Assembly (NCBI GenBank): GCA_903813345.2
Contig: CAIIXF020000124.1
Location: 524,818 to 588,817 of the forward strand
Origin: Owenia fusiformis
Taxonomy: Eukaryota; Annelida; Polychaeta; Sabellida; Oweniidae
Direction: 5' to 3'
Length of the DNA: 64,000 nucleotides
Shown piece after piece: positions 35,911 through 48,000 of the stretch (positions are counted from its first letter, which is position 1; each line of letters begins with the position of its first letter). A model generated the notes under the pieces. That model had not been told where the DNA came from, made no database searches, and saw only the letters and a list, made by a program, of their open reading frames with translations. A program made the translations under genes and the position numbers.

Positions 35911-38900
35911 TTATTTCATTTTATCCTTGATATGTTGAACTAGATCCAAAGTTTTGATTTGAACAAGTTCAATATATTGCATGACTTTAACACGACCTTC
36001 TACGCAGGCTGGCATAGTGTTTTTTACTTCACAGTATACATAGGCACTGGCAAATATTGCGATCAGACCAAATAATAGCCCGAATAGTATTCCACAGCAT
36101 GATAAACCTCCTGAAAGACAGAATATCAGAACAGAATTGTAAGTAAGTAATAAGTATTGTTTTTCTTATAAAATGAAATTATAAATATTTTGAACTATTA
36201 CTTGGTTATTTTGGTTGGCACCATCTGATTTGTCATATTTTCATAATTTTGAAATTTTGCGACTTTTTACTTTGATGGATTTAAGCTATTAATTGCATGA
36301 TACAAAAATACATGTATTTAAAAGCTTACAGGTTGTTCTAAGCCTCAGACAATGGGCAAATTTAGGTCAAGATTATAACATCACACAGTGACAGTATATG
36401 TGTAAAATAGCATAGCAATATTTAAAGTAAATTGCAAAATTGTAAAAAAAAGTTCAGAAAATATGTACCTGTTTTCCCACTGGATGACTTCTGTAAATGT
36501 CCATTCATCTTTGTCTCTGAAATCATATGACAATTTAGATTTCCATTGTATAATATCATTACTAGTAATCTATCATAAACCCATGTATTTCATATTTTTC
36601 TAGAAGGAATTGCAACGTCAAGATTTATCAAAAATCCTCTGAAATGGCCACCAGAAAACAAGATGGCTGCCTTCAAGTTAATCAGCTCTATCATGTGAAT
36701 TCAAAGAAGGCAAATGCCCTGTTTTCCTGGAATTGCAATGACAAGATTCATAAAAAAACTTGTTATTTGAATTAGGTTTTACAGCAAAACCATTGCGAGT
36801 GGAACACCTTTGGTACCTCAGAACAGTGTTTTACATCCCCTTATGGAGGTGTTCGTCTTGCAGAGGTGTTCCACTTTATAGGTTTACTGTACAAATTTTT
36901 ACAGTATTTTCAAATTGTTACCATTTGCATCATGGTATTGGTCAGTTGCAGCCTCAAGTTCTTCCTGGCGCTTCTTTTCTTGTTCCTCAAGGAAAATTTT
37001 ACGTTTGCGTTCTTTTTCGGCTGCCTTTTCTAACTTTTTCTGTTGTCTTAGTTTCTCATCTTCTATTTTCTTTTTTTCGTCTAGTTCTGCAAAGACAATT
37101 TATCATCTGTTTCATCTTTACAAAAGTATGACTGGGATTCCTGGATCCTTTGCCTCTACATTATAATAGAGCAATTCTTAAACTAAAAAATATGCAAAAT
37201 GTCACCAATTGCCATTTGTTACAGATACCAATTACAGACACAGACCATCAAACGCCGAACATCAACCACCATCCACAAAAAAATATAACAATATGTCACC
37301 ACTTCTGCAAGTGACACAAAAAGTAATCACATACATGTATATAATATTATTATATCGCTGTCATATTCCTCACTCTCTGATTGGTCCATGTCCTACACGT
37401 GACTAAAAAATAACAAGCGATATTCAACAAAAGTCACGTGACTTCCATTGAATATCAAATGATATTCACCAGTAACGACTTAGTCAAGTGTAATTTTAAT
37501 TACATATATCACAGGGAGTACATTGCTATGATTAATGAGACAACAATAGTTTGTTATTCCATTAATGTAGTGAGGAATACAACAGTGAATAATAAAACAA
37601 ATATTCAATTCTATTTTTGGTGAATACCTTTGACACTTTCCTAAGATGATATTCCACTAGACTCTTCCGGGCTTCATGGAATATCACTTGTGAAAGATGT
37701 ACAGGTATTCACCATAAATAGAATTAAATTTATTTAATAATAATGTTGATGAAGAAATGTTAACAGTTACCTCTTTGTTCCTGTAACCTTTTCTGTCGTT
37801 TCCTCTCCTGCTCTGACTGCACATCCTTCATGAATACAACCACCTACGAGAGAAAATCACATTTTACATCACTACACAATAACACTCGGAGCATCTCAGG
37901 CCCATAGCCAGGGGGGTGGGGCTCAGGGGGTCTTAGAAAACTCCCCAACCCACAGCCAAAAGTTCTTGCAAAATCATGCAGTCTTTCACCATTCTGTACT
38001 TCTGAATACTTTTCATGTGATTTAAGCCAAAGTTGTCAAATGTTCAACCCCCACTGGCAAAAGCTGGTACAGGCCTGCAACTACCTACATTGCAGATAAG
38101 TACAGCAATTAAACATCATTACATGGTTAGGTAAAACCTGTTAAAAACACCTATGAAAGTGGAACATCTCCATATAAGTGTAACACTCCAAAATTCATAT
38201 ATTTTAAATTTGCCATGCTTTGCCTATCGAGTTTTGCTTCCCCTAATTTTAGATCCTAGCTAGTGGCTCCACCTCTGAATGTCTTGAACCTAAGTGTGGA
38301 ACCCTTGTCTAAACAGGTTGAACGTAAGCAAGATGAGTAAAATTCTAAAGTTATTCATTAAGGTAATAATCATGCACCCACAAGTTTTCATTGTTGTTGT
38401 AACATTAAGAAATTATTTATTGTAATCTGGAGGAATGCTTTTAAACCAGACTTTAAACCAAAATAACATTTGTTACAGACACCGAACACAAACCGCCGAA
38501 TGGCTAACACCAACTGCCATTCAAACACCATCCACAAAAAGTGAGACTTTAACTATATGTCACCATGTTTGGTGGGGTAAAAAGAAAGAATTTATTCTGG
38601 ATTTTGAAGCCCTGTGATTAGAGGATGGCTGGTGACATAAAAGGGTAATCTTTGCAGCCTAAATTCTTAATTTGTATAGAGGATTGTTACATGGCACATG
38701 TAATTTTGAACTCTGTCAATAACATACCCTCTTAGCACATGTCTTGCACTGTAAATCATCTAAACAGTCTCCAGCAACTTTCTTCATAGTCTCATCAAGG
38801 GGGTTGTCTTTCACATCCAGCCATTTCAGACTTTTAAGGTGACACATGCTTACTGGGAGGGCCTAATAAAATAAATATCATTTTAAATTCTCTTCAGACT

Positions 38901-41900
38901 AATTGCAAGTACATTATCTAGGTATTTCAAAATATTTTATCAATTTGTTTTCTCAAAACAAAATACCTGATCCTTTCCCTCAATCTTGGAGGACGTTGGA
39001 CATTGAACATATATTTCCCTTAAAAATGTTTTATTTGTTTTCTCATCATGAAAAGATCTGATGCTCTGGCTCAGTCTTTGAACGGAGATAATGCGAAACA
39101 TATATTTCACTGAATGGCTTTTGAATTAATATACCTAGTCCTTCGCTTCAGTCTTTGAAGGAATAGGACAGTAAACATATATTTCACTTCGAATGGCCTT
39201 ACTGACAATCAATATACCTGGAGTTTATTCTTAAACAAATCCAGATGCTGTAGTTTCTGTAAGTTGCCTATATCTTCAGGCAGCCTAGTGATATTATTCT
39301 TGCTCAAATCCAGCTTCACAATCCACTCCATCTTAACAAAGTCATCCTATAAGTAAAAGGCATTTAAACAAAGTTAAGGCATAAGAGCACTTACTGACTT
39401 CATCTGATAAAACATGAGAGCATTTGATCTTGTCAAATGTGAAGGTATATGTTCTTAAATCATTGATTTGAAGGAATTTTATCTTATCAAACATGAGGGC
39501 ATTTGAAGTTATAAAATATAGGGCATTCTTAAATCATTTACTTTTATCAGACATGAGGGCAACTGGTATTAAGAAACATAAAAACATTTGATTCAATCAA
39601 ACATGAAGCAATTTGATCTAATCAAACATGGAGATATTTGATTTAATCAAACAAGAAGGCATTTGATCTAATCAAACATGAAGGCATTTGATCTTATTAA
39701 ACATTAGGGCATTTGATCTTATCAAACATGAAGGCATTTTATATAATCAAACATGAGGACATTTGATCTGATCAAACATAAAAGAATATATTACACTTAT
39801 CAAACATGAGGGTGATTGATGTTCAATAAATCAACTGTGAGTGCACATTATTTTAAATTGACAATATCAATCATCATGACATTACAATACTGTACTTTTA
39901 TTCAATATTCAACACAATATTTACTCTTCAAAAGAGTATAAAATGAAATGCTTGTGAAGGTCAGACAATATCATCATGAGAGGCAGAGCATTTAAATTAT
40001 GTGAAGGTAAATGTTAGCGAATAATAATACAAATGTACTTATATGCTAAATTATTTACATGCAGTGTAGAGAAATCATTTTGGCATTATTTATGTATTGA
40101 CAAAACAGCAGAAGATGAGGACATTTTGATGCTCTATGAAATATGAGGACATCATACTTACAGGAATCACTGACAGAAGATTACAGGACATATCTATGTG
40201 TGTCGCCTTTCTAAGTTGTAACTGAAAGTAGAAACATTCAGTCAAGTGTAGCCCCAATGATACTGAAGCTCAAGCTTTGTAACCTGTGATATAAATTTTT
40301 CTATATCGATTTCATTTGTTTCCCAAAATTGTTCAATACAAGTATGCATATCTCATTTCAAACAAGGTATTAATATGACAAAATGTCACCACCTAGTTGC
40401 TCACAATATTATGAATCTTGAGAAGGTTGTTAAAGGTCAAATCTCAAATCTATAGTCAGATTTTAACTTTTGAGAACTTGTAGATGGTTTTGAAAATAAA
40501 AATGGTCAATTTGAAGCAAAGACCTTTTAACCATTCTGAGAACCTGAAGATGTTTTTTTCAAAAACTTTGGTCAAATTGGAGCAAGTTGAAAAAATACTT
40601 TTTTGACCTTGAGAAGGTCAATTCTTTTTGACCTTGAGAAGGTCGTTGAAGGTCAAATCTTAAATCTTTAGTCAGATTTGATCTTTAGAGAACTTGTAGA
40701 TGATTTTGAAAAAAATTTGGTCAATTTGAAGCGAGTTGAAAAAAGACCTTTTTTGACCTTGAGAAGGTCATTGAAGGTCAAACCTTGAATCTTAAGTCAG
40801 ATTTGAACTTCAGTAAACTTGTAGATGATTTTGAAAGAATTGAAGTCAGTGTAAAAGTAATTGGAAGTTGTAAGAATTTGTTACAGTCCCCGACACAAAA
40901 GGAGGCCATAACAATACTAGTATGTCATCACTTTTTGGTGGTGACATAAAAGTCTTTTTTGCAAAAAGGATATCATTGAGTTGATGGTAGATTTCTGAAA
41001 GAATTTTGCAATATCTTTTTTGCTCCAAGTTCTCCATCAGATACATATTTTCAAAACATATGGTATTCCTAACACTCAATTTCAATTTTGCTATTTGACA
41101 GATAATATTCAAAACAAAGGTATTTGTAGTACATGTACATATTGCAATTTCGATATGTCTTGTGCACTTTACCAGAACTAGATATCTAGTTGAGAGGTCT
41201 GGGTGTTTTTCAACAATTCACATTGACAGCCATGTAATATACTTAGTGTCCACTTACCAGAAGTTATTTTATTTTAAACTCAGTGCTCCCATACATTTAG
41301 CACTTTATAGAATACTAACATGATATGCGACATAAATGGTATATAAACAATCCTGCATTTGTAAGATACCAAAATAGTGATGTTTTATCAACGGGAGAGT
41401 TTCTGTCAAAATCTGAAGGTTCTTCCGTGATTTCAGAAATTTGACGTCAGCATTACAATGATATTTGGACACACATCATCCCGGAACAAGAATCAGTGTC
41501 TCATCTTGGGGAATAGTTATTGAGCTTCTGATTCTATTACAAAAGAATCTTGCCATCATCCACGATATGCAATGCCAACATATGTCGTTACCGTACACTA
41601 CACTCATGGAACAACATAAAAATTCAGAAAAAGTGAGTAGCTCCCATGATTCTTTCAGATTCTATCGTATTCGGGGATTCCCAATTATACAATTTCCAAT
41701 CAAATTGCATGATGTGATCACGTGGACAATCTTGAGCTCGTGTTTTCTCAGTGCCGCATGCTCAAAGTAAAATTTGAAATCGTTGAAATGGTGTTTATTT
41801 CAGATTTATGCCTACATCAGTTCAACAAAAACATTTCAAAACCACAGTAATACTATTGAAGTTACTCGATCCAAACTTTCAGAGAATACTCATAAAACAC

Positions 41901-42125
41901 AAGCAAACATTGAGAGATCCATTTCAATGGCAAATGAGGTTATCGAACGTGCCAATAAAGGTGATCTTTGGGAAATCCCCCCCCCCTGATAAAAATTCAA
42001 ACTCAAAGTGGGCGATAATTTGAATTAATTCTTACCATTTCTTTCACAGGTACTACTGTGAGGTTACTGAGACTCAAGTCCAGTTCATTTCCCTCCAGAT
42101 TATCGCGGATACTGTCCTTAGGCAT
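35911..42125 (-). CDS. LRRC59: leucine-rich repeat-containing protein 59, complete
   Basis: Eight minus-strand exons: 42125-42036, 40221-40162, 39346-39218, 38862-38728, 37843-37771, 37086-36922, 36516-36469 and 36110-35911. Lengths total 900 bases (299 residues; human about 307) and all phases join. The start [20 protein letters not shown] matches the family. LRRs follow ([53 protein letters not shown]), then a Cys-containing cap ([16 protein letters not shown]), a long charged coiled coil ([15 protein letters not shown]) and one membrane segment ([20 protein letters not shown]) with a short tail. By family it is a tail-anchored ER/nuclear-envelope protein linked to ribosome binding and nuclear import of FGF1; those roles are inferred. 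Confidence 0.97.
36774..36892. mobile_element. MITE family with ACAGTAAAACCTG ends, copy 1
   Basis: AGGTTTTACAG on the left and ATAGGTTTACTGTA on the right enclose GGAACACC and GGTGTTCCAC words. Relatives lie at 38133-38325, 44111-44273 and 46084-46237, with a fragment at about 26880-26935. It lies in an LRRC59 intron. Confidence 0.65.
37199..37320 (-). repeat. family S repeat, minus copy
   Basis: Reverse of the family: ATGTCACCAATTGCC, ATTTGTTACAGATACC, GAACATCAACCACCATCCAC and ATATGTCACCAC. Confidence 0.65.
37897..38077. mobile_element. MITE with CAGGCCCATAGCCAGG end
   Basis: The left end CAGGCCCATAGCCAGG and right end AGCTGGTACAGGCCTG are inverted, with inner GGGGGTGGGG mirrored by CCCCCA. 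Similar ends occur at 50073-50433 and, as single ends, near 12025 and 28660. hAT-like TIRs are suspected; no clear target duplication is seen. Confidence 0.6.
38133..38325. mobile_element. ACAGTAAAACCTG MITE family, copy 2
   Basis: Diverged: GGTAAAACCTGTTAAAAACA on the left with GTGGAACATCTCC, and GTCTAAACAGGTTGAACG at the right. Confidence 0.45.
38461..38570 (-). repeat. family S repeat, minus copy 2
   Basis: ACATTTGTTACAGACACCGA, AACACCATCCACAAAAAGTG and ATATGTCACCATGTTTGG. It matches the 37199 copy in order. Confidence 0.65.
39412..39790. repeat. 25-bp tandem repeat in an LRRC59 intron
   Basis: Seven regular 25-bp units between about 39600 and 39778 (ACATGAAGGCATTTGATCTA then ATCAA), with looser copies to the left from 39412. 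Confidence 0.9.
40430..40850 (+). repeat. dispersed GACCTT-rich repeat, copy 3, internally tandem
   Basis: At least three units of about 120-125 bp, each with TTTTTGACCTTGAGAAGGTC, AGTCAGATTTGAACTTTNGA, AACTTGTAGATGATTTTGAA and GGTCAATTTGAAGCNAGTTG. The left border (CACCACCTAGTTGCTCACAA) also matches the border near 8790. Confidence 0.8.
41113..42035 (-). other. rest of LRRC59 intron 1, nothing recognised
   Basis: The intron runs 40222-42035. Apart from the repeat at its lower end, I see no element. Open frames at 41465-41989 on the plus strand have no recognisable product. Confidence 0.4.
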
Positions 42126-42282
42126 TTTGATGTGATGTCTACTTCACTTATATTCTAAATACACTACAATCTTGCAAAAACTAACAAAAATCTGGAAAGA
42201 AATACCGACCGGAAGCAGTTGTGCAAGTTGCGCAGAAGTGGATGCGCAATAAAAGACTAAAAAGTCATTTTTCGTAATGCTG
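42126..42282. promoter_or_regulatory. likely bidirectional promoter of LRRC59 and PAM16
   Basis: The region lies directly upstream of the LRRC59 start on one side. It contains CCGGAAG (42210-42216), an ETS/NRF2-type motif often found in promoters of nuclear genes for mitochondrial proteins. On the plus strand an ATG at 42277 followed by GTAAAT at 42283 is a possible first exon of PAM16. Inference only. Confidence 0.35.
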
Positions 42283-42560
42283 GTAAATACTCTTTTTATA
42301 AGTATTTTTAGTAACAAATAGATTGCATGATGAAGTACAGATGTAAAGGTCATATTTTGCAGTGGTTTTATAATCTTTTTCATATTATTCGCCATTTCCG
42401 ATTTTCTGAAGACGTTTGAACTTGAATTTCGTCACATTTTACTCTATTATCGCCCACATGATTTAACTGGTTGACAATGACATGTTTATATACACGTTTC
42501 ACTCTATGAGGCAATGAATTCTGAATATGATTTAATAACAATAAATGTTTACTTGATTTC

Positions 42561-42682
42561 AATCACAGGGAGCTATTCAGATCTACTATTTTCTATTGTT
42601 TTCTTTTTAGAGCGCTGAGCTTTCTAAAATTTTTTTACAACCAAAGAAAGTGTTGATTATAAGATCTATCCCCCTGTGATTT
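42561..42682. mobile_element. small foldback MITE
   Basis: AATCACAGGGAGCTATTCAG and AGATCT are mirrored by AGATCTATCCCCCTGTGATT. Another AATCACAGGGAAG starts at 42708 without a visible partner. The ends resemble those at 35433-35728. Confidence 0.7.
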
Positions 42683-43501
42683 CTGTAGTGTCCCCGTAGA
42701 ATTAATATAATCACAGGGAAGAAGCTTTCAGAGATGATAGTATTTTTTCCATAGCCCCAGGATTAAAAATCATGTTGAGTTCCCCAGAGATTTGGTGGTG
42801 TAACGACCCTTGACCCTCTTTCAAAATCTGAGGGGGCGGGCCCTGACTGAAATCATTAAAAAACTTAATTAAATATTAAAGATAATGCCAGTAGATGTAC
42901 TTGTCACAAATGGACCTTAAACTTATAGTTAAATGTGGTCTGAGATTTAATTTATATGCACAAAAGTCAAACAATGGATCAATATGACTTGTGTGTGATA
43001 ATTGGTAAACAAAAGCTTTAAACTATTGAAAACAACCGTGATACAATAAGATTGTTTTCTTGATAACCAACTAATCTCTTTTTTTACTCTCAGACCACTC
43101 AACTTTTATGTAAAATACTGACTGAACCATTCGGGCAAAGTTTTTCACTACGCGAGCAGACAAATCTTGTGTAATCAGTCTCATCGATCCTTCTGGTCCC
43201 TTGTTTCAATTCAAGAGTTGTTAGTGTAGATATTAGCTTCACAGATAAAAATCTGGCAGGAGTTATGTTTGTGAGTGTGACACATTTCGGTGTATGTTTT
43301 TTTAACGGCCACAAAAATTGTGACCATTATGTATATTGATTTTAGTAGAATTAAAAGAACTCTGAAGAAGGTTTAATCGTGCCGTGCTGAATGATTGAGT
43401 TATTTACATAAATTTGTTTGGGTTACCTTTTTTGGCTCACCCTCTAAATGTTCATGTTTAGTTTAAAAAACAGCTAGACATTTTAACGAAATCTTTTCCA
43501 G

Positions 43502-45189
43502 CCTAAATATATAGCGCAGATTGTGGTGACGGGGGTCCAGATAGTAGGGAGAGCTCTAGCTAGAGCTGTAAAGCAGGAAATCAGAACAAGTCAACAAGCT
43601 GCAGAGGCCAGGAGATCTACATCTGGAGGTGATAGTTCTAAATCAGCAGCTAAAGATACTTACTTAGGGATGACATTAGAGGTAAGATGGGAGTACACAT
43701 GATTAAATTCATTAATTAATTTTTTGTACAAGGTCATATCAGTCCTTTTTATAATGTCGCCACCAGAAATTACTAAAAATAACGGTACAGTACTGTTTAT
43801 TTTCAATTGATTACAGCAATGGACTTTCATTATTTTGTGCATTATTTGCTATATTGCTTAGAAAGCTAGTCTTTGACAAGATTTCAGGAGATTAGAATAT
43901 TTTTATTTGATGACATATTTAATTTCTTTGACAATTTCATTATAGTAATACAAGTATAGATTATTTTTGTATTCGAAAACCAATTACTCATGTCAACAAG
44001 ATCATCTAGCCATATCACAATGGAGTTATCCTTTAAAAAATAAAATGAAATGACTTTTGTCTTTTTCTTTTTTGTATACTATATGATTTGTTATCTAGTA
44101 TGACCAAAGCTACAGTAAAACCTGTTTACATTGAACACATATGTCCATTACATAGTGTTCAATTACAGAGAGGGAAATTTATACAGAAGACAGTGGATTA
44201 TGTGCAGAGGAAGTTGTCCACTGTTGTCACACAAGTGTTCAATAGAGAGAGGTGTTCACTAGGATTTACAGTATGCATCATGATGTATAGTCTCAGCTTT
44301 GGCTATCGGCTACCGGATTAACCTACTATTTTATGGGGAACTCATTTAATATGAATAGTAATTGGCACTATTCCATTCATACTTAAATGAGTTGGTCATA
44401 AAAAAGTAGGTTAATCTGTTAACTGCTAGTCATTATTTGCATTTTTGTATACAAGCTACATTCATTTTGTTTACTTTGTAGGAAGCTAAGCAGATTCTAA
44501 ATCTAGAAAGAGGCAAAATATTAACAAAAGAAGATATTCAAGAAATAGAAAAGACCTATAAACATTTATTTGATGTAAATGATCGTAAGAAAGGAGGATC
44601 ATTCTATCTTCAATCAAAAGTAAGTGCCCTCTTGTATGATTGGATTGATGCAAAAGTCTACAGTAAGAATTTGACCATTGACTGACAAAATTATATCCTT
44701 CCACTATAATCCTTGACACATAGTCTCGTTTTCCATAATGATTTACAATACATTATACATACTGTATTTGTCTTTAATTTGGTGAGCGTTTTACTCTTTG
44801 CGAAATGATCAAAAAAATCGCCAATTCAAATTGTCGCCAAAATCCCAGAGAATTGAACTGAATAACAATTGAACTAGATTAGATGGGATGAAATATGATA
44901 GCTAGACATGAGATTAATCCCTTGAAAACTGCCATATTAAATAGAGAACCAATATGTCTGATCTCCCAAAATTGCCAACTAAGTAGCGCCAAATTAAAGA
45001 CAAATACAGTACCTCAGCTTAAATCTTTATGTCAACAATGACACTTCAGAAGTTTTAATATTGTGTTATAATATCATGTTTTTTCAGGTTGTTCGAGCAA
45101 AAGAGAGAATAGACACAGAATTAGACATAGAAACAAAACAAGAAAACACTACAGACTCTAATGCCAGTGATAAACCTAAGGATTCTTGA
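43502..45189 (+). CDS. PAM16: mitochondrial import motor subunit PAM16 (Magmas)
   Basis: Exons 43502-43681, 44482-44619 and 45088-45189 join in phase (60, 46 and 34 codons including the stop). They start [20 protein letters not shown], the family's hydrophobic N-terminus, then carry the J-like domain ([39 protein letters not shown]) in which the DnaJ HPD motif is replaced by DRK, as expected for PAM16, and end in a polar tail. The start codon is on an unseen exon; the phase requires only a complete codon before CCT (candidate ATG CTG at 42277-42282). By family it sits on the matrix side of the inner membrane with PAM18 and restrains its stimulation of mtHsp70 at TIM23. Confidence 0.95.
44111..44273. 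mobile_element. ACAGTAAAACCTG MITE family, copy 3
   Basis: TACAGTAAAACCTGTTTACA with TTGAACAC on the left and GGTGTTCACT with GGATTTACAGTA on the right. It lies in a PAM16 intron and carries a chance open frame. Confidence 0.6.
44314..44418. repeat. palindrome in a PAM16 intron
   Basis: CGGATTAACCTACT...AACTCATTTAA is mirrored by TTAAATGAGTT...AGTAGGTTAATCTG around a short centre at about 44365. Confidence 0.8.
44762..45009. mobile_element. Tc1/mariner-type MITE
   Basis: Perfect terminal repeats of about 21 bp (CTGTATTTGTCTTTAATTTG) are flanked by TA on both sides. Inner words (CGCCAATTCAAATTG, TTGCCAACTAAGTAGCGCC) recur at a truncated end near 62245-62280. It lies in a PAM16 intron. Confidence 0.85.
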
Positions 45190-45626
45190 TAATACAAGAT
45201 TCATTTTAGGAAATTTTAACATATTCTAGTAGTCAATAATCAACATGTTCCACAAATCAGTCACAACTTAATAGGTCTGATCGCAGACTTTCTGCAAGTT
45301 CATGGACATCATAGTCTCATTTGGCAATTTACACAAATTGTGGAGTTTGTAATAATAACAAGCAATACTATTTGTTACAGTGTATATATAGCATACAATA
45401 TGTTCTGATCAAAGAATATTATTTTCGCATATTAATATAGCATTCATGTAATATCTCACTGTGTGGTTTCTTTGAAGTAGAGCTAATGGTGCTGACTATT
45501 CCAGAGTAAAAAGTTAAACCTTCCCAAGCCTTTGTTGTTGCTATGGGAATCATGACATCATTTGACATCATTATAGGATTAGATAACTTAATGCAGTAAC
45601 ATACATGATATGAATTGAATGATGAA

Positions 45627-45632
45627 TAAATA
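45627..45632 (+). promoter_or_regulatory. candidate PAM16 poly(A) signal
   Basis: AATAAA (in AATAAATAAATATT) about 440 bases after the PAM16 stop. Confidence 0.5.
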
Positions 45633-45784
45633 AATATTAGGCCTACAATAACAATCCTACATATTTTGTTTTGTAATGATCTCAGAAAGAGAATTCTACA
45701 TATTTAATTACATTTCTTGTAGAAAATCTTCCTCAAATTATTTTTCACTTAATGGCCTCATTTTTTTTGTTTGATATGCATACA

Positions 45785-46074
45785 AGTTTTCACACTTGTA
45801 TTAGAATAGTCATAATTTAATTTGGGTGATATTTCTAGATTTTTCATTAAAAACTATTAGTGCAGTACACTGATGAACTTCTTTCTAGAAATCGAGACTT
45901 GGGTTTTATTGAATCAGTTTAATGCACATTACCCCTGCTTCGGACAATTGTGATATTCTTACAGCTTGTCGATTTAAATGTCGTCTTATGAATATTCATT
46001 TAGGTGATATTTTTCATTAAAAAGTATTAGCTTAGCCCCGGAGACAGTTCTCCAAACCGTGTCTTGTCCTTTGA
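45785..46074. mobile_element. family M element, reverse copy
   Basis: Shares with 4541-4943, in reverse, CCCTGCTTCGGACAA, GTCNTCTTATGAATATTCAT and the end TCTCCAAACCGTGTC then GTCCTTTG. The left end is unclear. Confidence 0.65.
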
Positions 46075-46083
46075 CAGAAAGAA

Positions 46084-46237
46084 TACAGTAAAACATGTAT
46101 ATTTGAACACCTCTCAATGCGAACACTTTGTAAATTTCCATTGAGTGCCTTGTTAAAGAAACCTTGAAACATAAACATCCAAATCCAAACATGTTTGACC
46201 AGTGCTAGTGGTATTCGGATTAGACAGGTTTTACTGT
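46084..46237. mobile_element. ACAGTAAAACCTG MITE family, copy 4
   Basis: TACAGTAAAACATGTATATT with TTGAACACCTCT on the left and TTAGACAGGTTTTACTGTA on the right. Confidence 0.75.
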
Positions 46238-47123
46238 AGTAAATAGCTTGGTTAAATGATCCCAAATTATCCATCACATACTTTACTGGAAAAAAGGTAA
46301 AAAATATACAATATAGAGGCATAGTCGTGAGCTTAAATTAGGCAAGGTGAAGTTAGAGGGGAAATCATAATACCTATCAAGATTTCATTCAGTTTTGATT
46401 GAAAAAATGTCTCAAATATGATATCTCCCAAAAGATAAATTGATGAAGTTATTCAAAGTGGCAACGTGGGGAAAATTGTTTAAATTCTCCCAAGGTATGA
46501 TGATATAAGCCCAATATGTTCTATAGTTGAAACATTTTTTTCAAGAGTTGTCATCAGCCAGTATCTTGCTTTATTCCACAATACTACTGTTTTCCCAGGG
46601 AAATATGAAGGAATAAAAATCGTATTGAAAAGTATTATGTTAAAAAATCGTATTGTCCACGGGAAAAAATCGTATTGGAGCGTATTACATATTGGCAGTT
46701 ACATGTATGTTACTGAAGGCTGAACCAAAGTAGAAATTTACATTTGTTTCACATTCAAACTCATTCCAAAAGCCAAATAAATATTCTTAATTGATTTAAC
46801 TTCACAAATAGAAATTCTTGTGGAAAGAGGCGCGGGAGGTGTCGCACACTAAGATTTGAATGGTGCATTAGTCTTGATCTTTTTCCATCTTGCATCATTC
46901 ACCAAACAGTAAGAAAAACTAACAGGATATACTATTCCATTGCACTTTATTTTCATCCGAGACAAACATCACTCCAATATGCACATACATTATCATTACT
47001 TACACATTTTATGATGCGATTTGCAATTGAGTTCCTAATGAAAATTTGTTCTTTACCTATCATATTAGGTAGTATTTAAGTCTATTGATAAAAATGTATA
47101 ACCTGGTAATTGATTCTAATATA
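46238..47123. other. intergenic, no gene recognised
   Basis: The word AATCGTATTG recurs three times at 46618-46676. Nothing else supported. Confidence 0.4.
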
Positions 47124-47125
47124 TA

Positions 47126-48000
47126 CACTCCCCTCCATAAGTTTGGCAACCTTTTTTCCCCCATTGAACTACGTGTTAAAGCCTCTTTACCTTTGAATTT
47201 TTATTTACTTAACCTGCGATGAAAATACTTATACTATTGATGGAAACGTAATTTGACTTTAATTCCAATACCTCCAAATTTTCTCATTTTTTTCCTCAAT
47301 TACAGTAGGTCTAAAATTGATGATGAATTTGATGAATTTTTGAAAATCGACATTCCCATGTTAACCAATGGGAAATGGTAGGTTTGCCGCAAGTCATATG
47401 ACAGAATATCCATCCATCCGAGTCCTTGCAAAAAATACGAGTTAGGCAGGTAATTGAATTTGCTAACTTTATTTAACAAAAAATTGATATGTTTCTTCAG
47501 GTTCAACAAAGTTATATGGCTTTAAAGTCAAAATTGTTTTTCAAAAAACCTCTCCCATTGAAATAACACAGGAGGCGAAAAATTATTTTCAAAAATGACT
47601 TTGATGCGCTGTAACTTTAATATTCATCAAATAAACTAAACACTTAGTGTTCAAATAAGTTAGACAATTCAATTTTCTATATAAAAATATTTTTTGCTGA
47701 ATCTTTTACTGAAAAGATATCCCGATTTCTGATTTGCCCCGAACCCTCCATTTCCCATTGGATTACATGGGAATGACGATTTTCAAAAATTCATCAAATT
47801 TATCATCAATTTTCGACCTATTGTAATTGAGGAAAAAAATTGAAAAAATTTGGAGGTATTGGAAATAAAGTCAAGTTACGTTTCCATCAATATTATAAGT
47901 TATTTCATTGCCGGTTAAGTAAATAAAAATTCAAACGTAAAGAGGCTTTAACACGTAGTTCAATGGAGAAAAAAGGTTGCCAAACTTATGGAGGGGAGTG
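47126..48000. mobile_element. Tc1/mariner-type non-autonomous element
   Basis: Inverted repeats of about 250 bp (47126-47385 and about 47745-48000) begin CACTCCCCTCCATAAGTTT, a typical mariner-group end, and are flanked by TA. The 360-bp core has no transposase. Confidence 0.85.

Noticed and set aside
36760-37166. Plus-strand open frames opposite LRRC59
   Set aside because: They are antisense shadows of the coiled-coil exon of LRRC59 (37086-36922).
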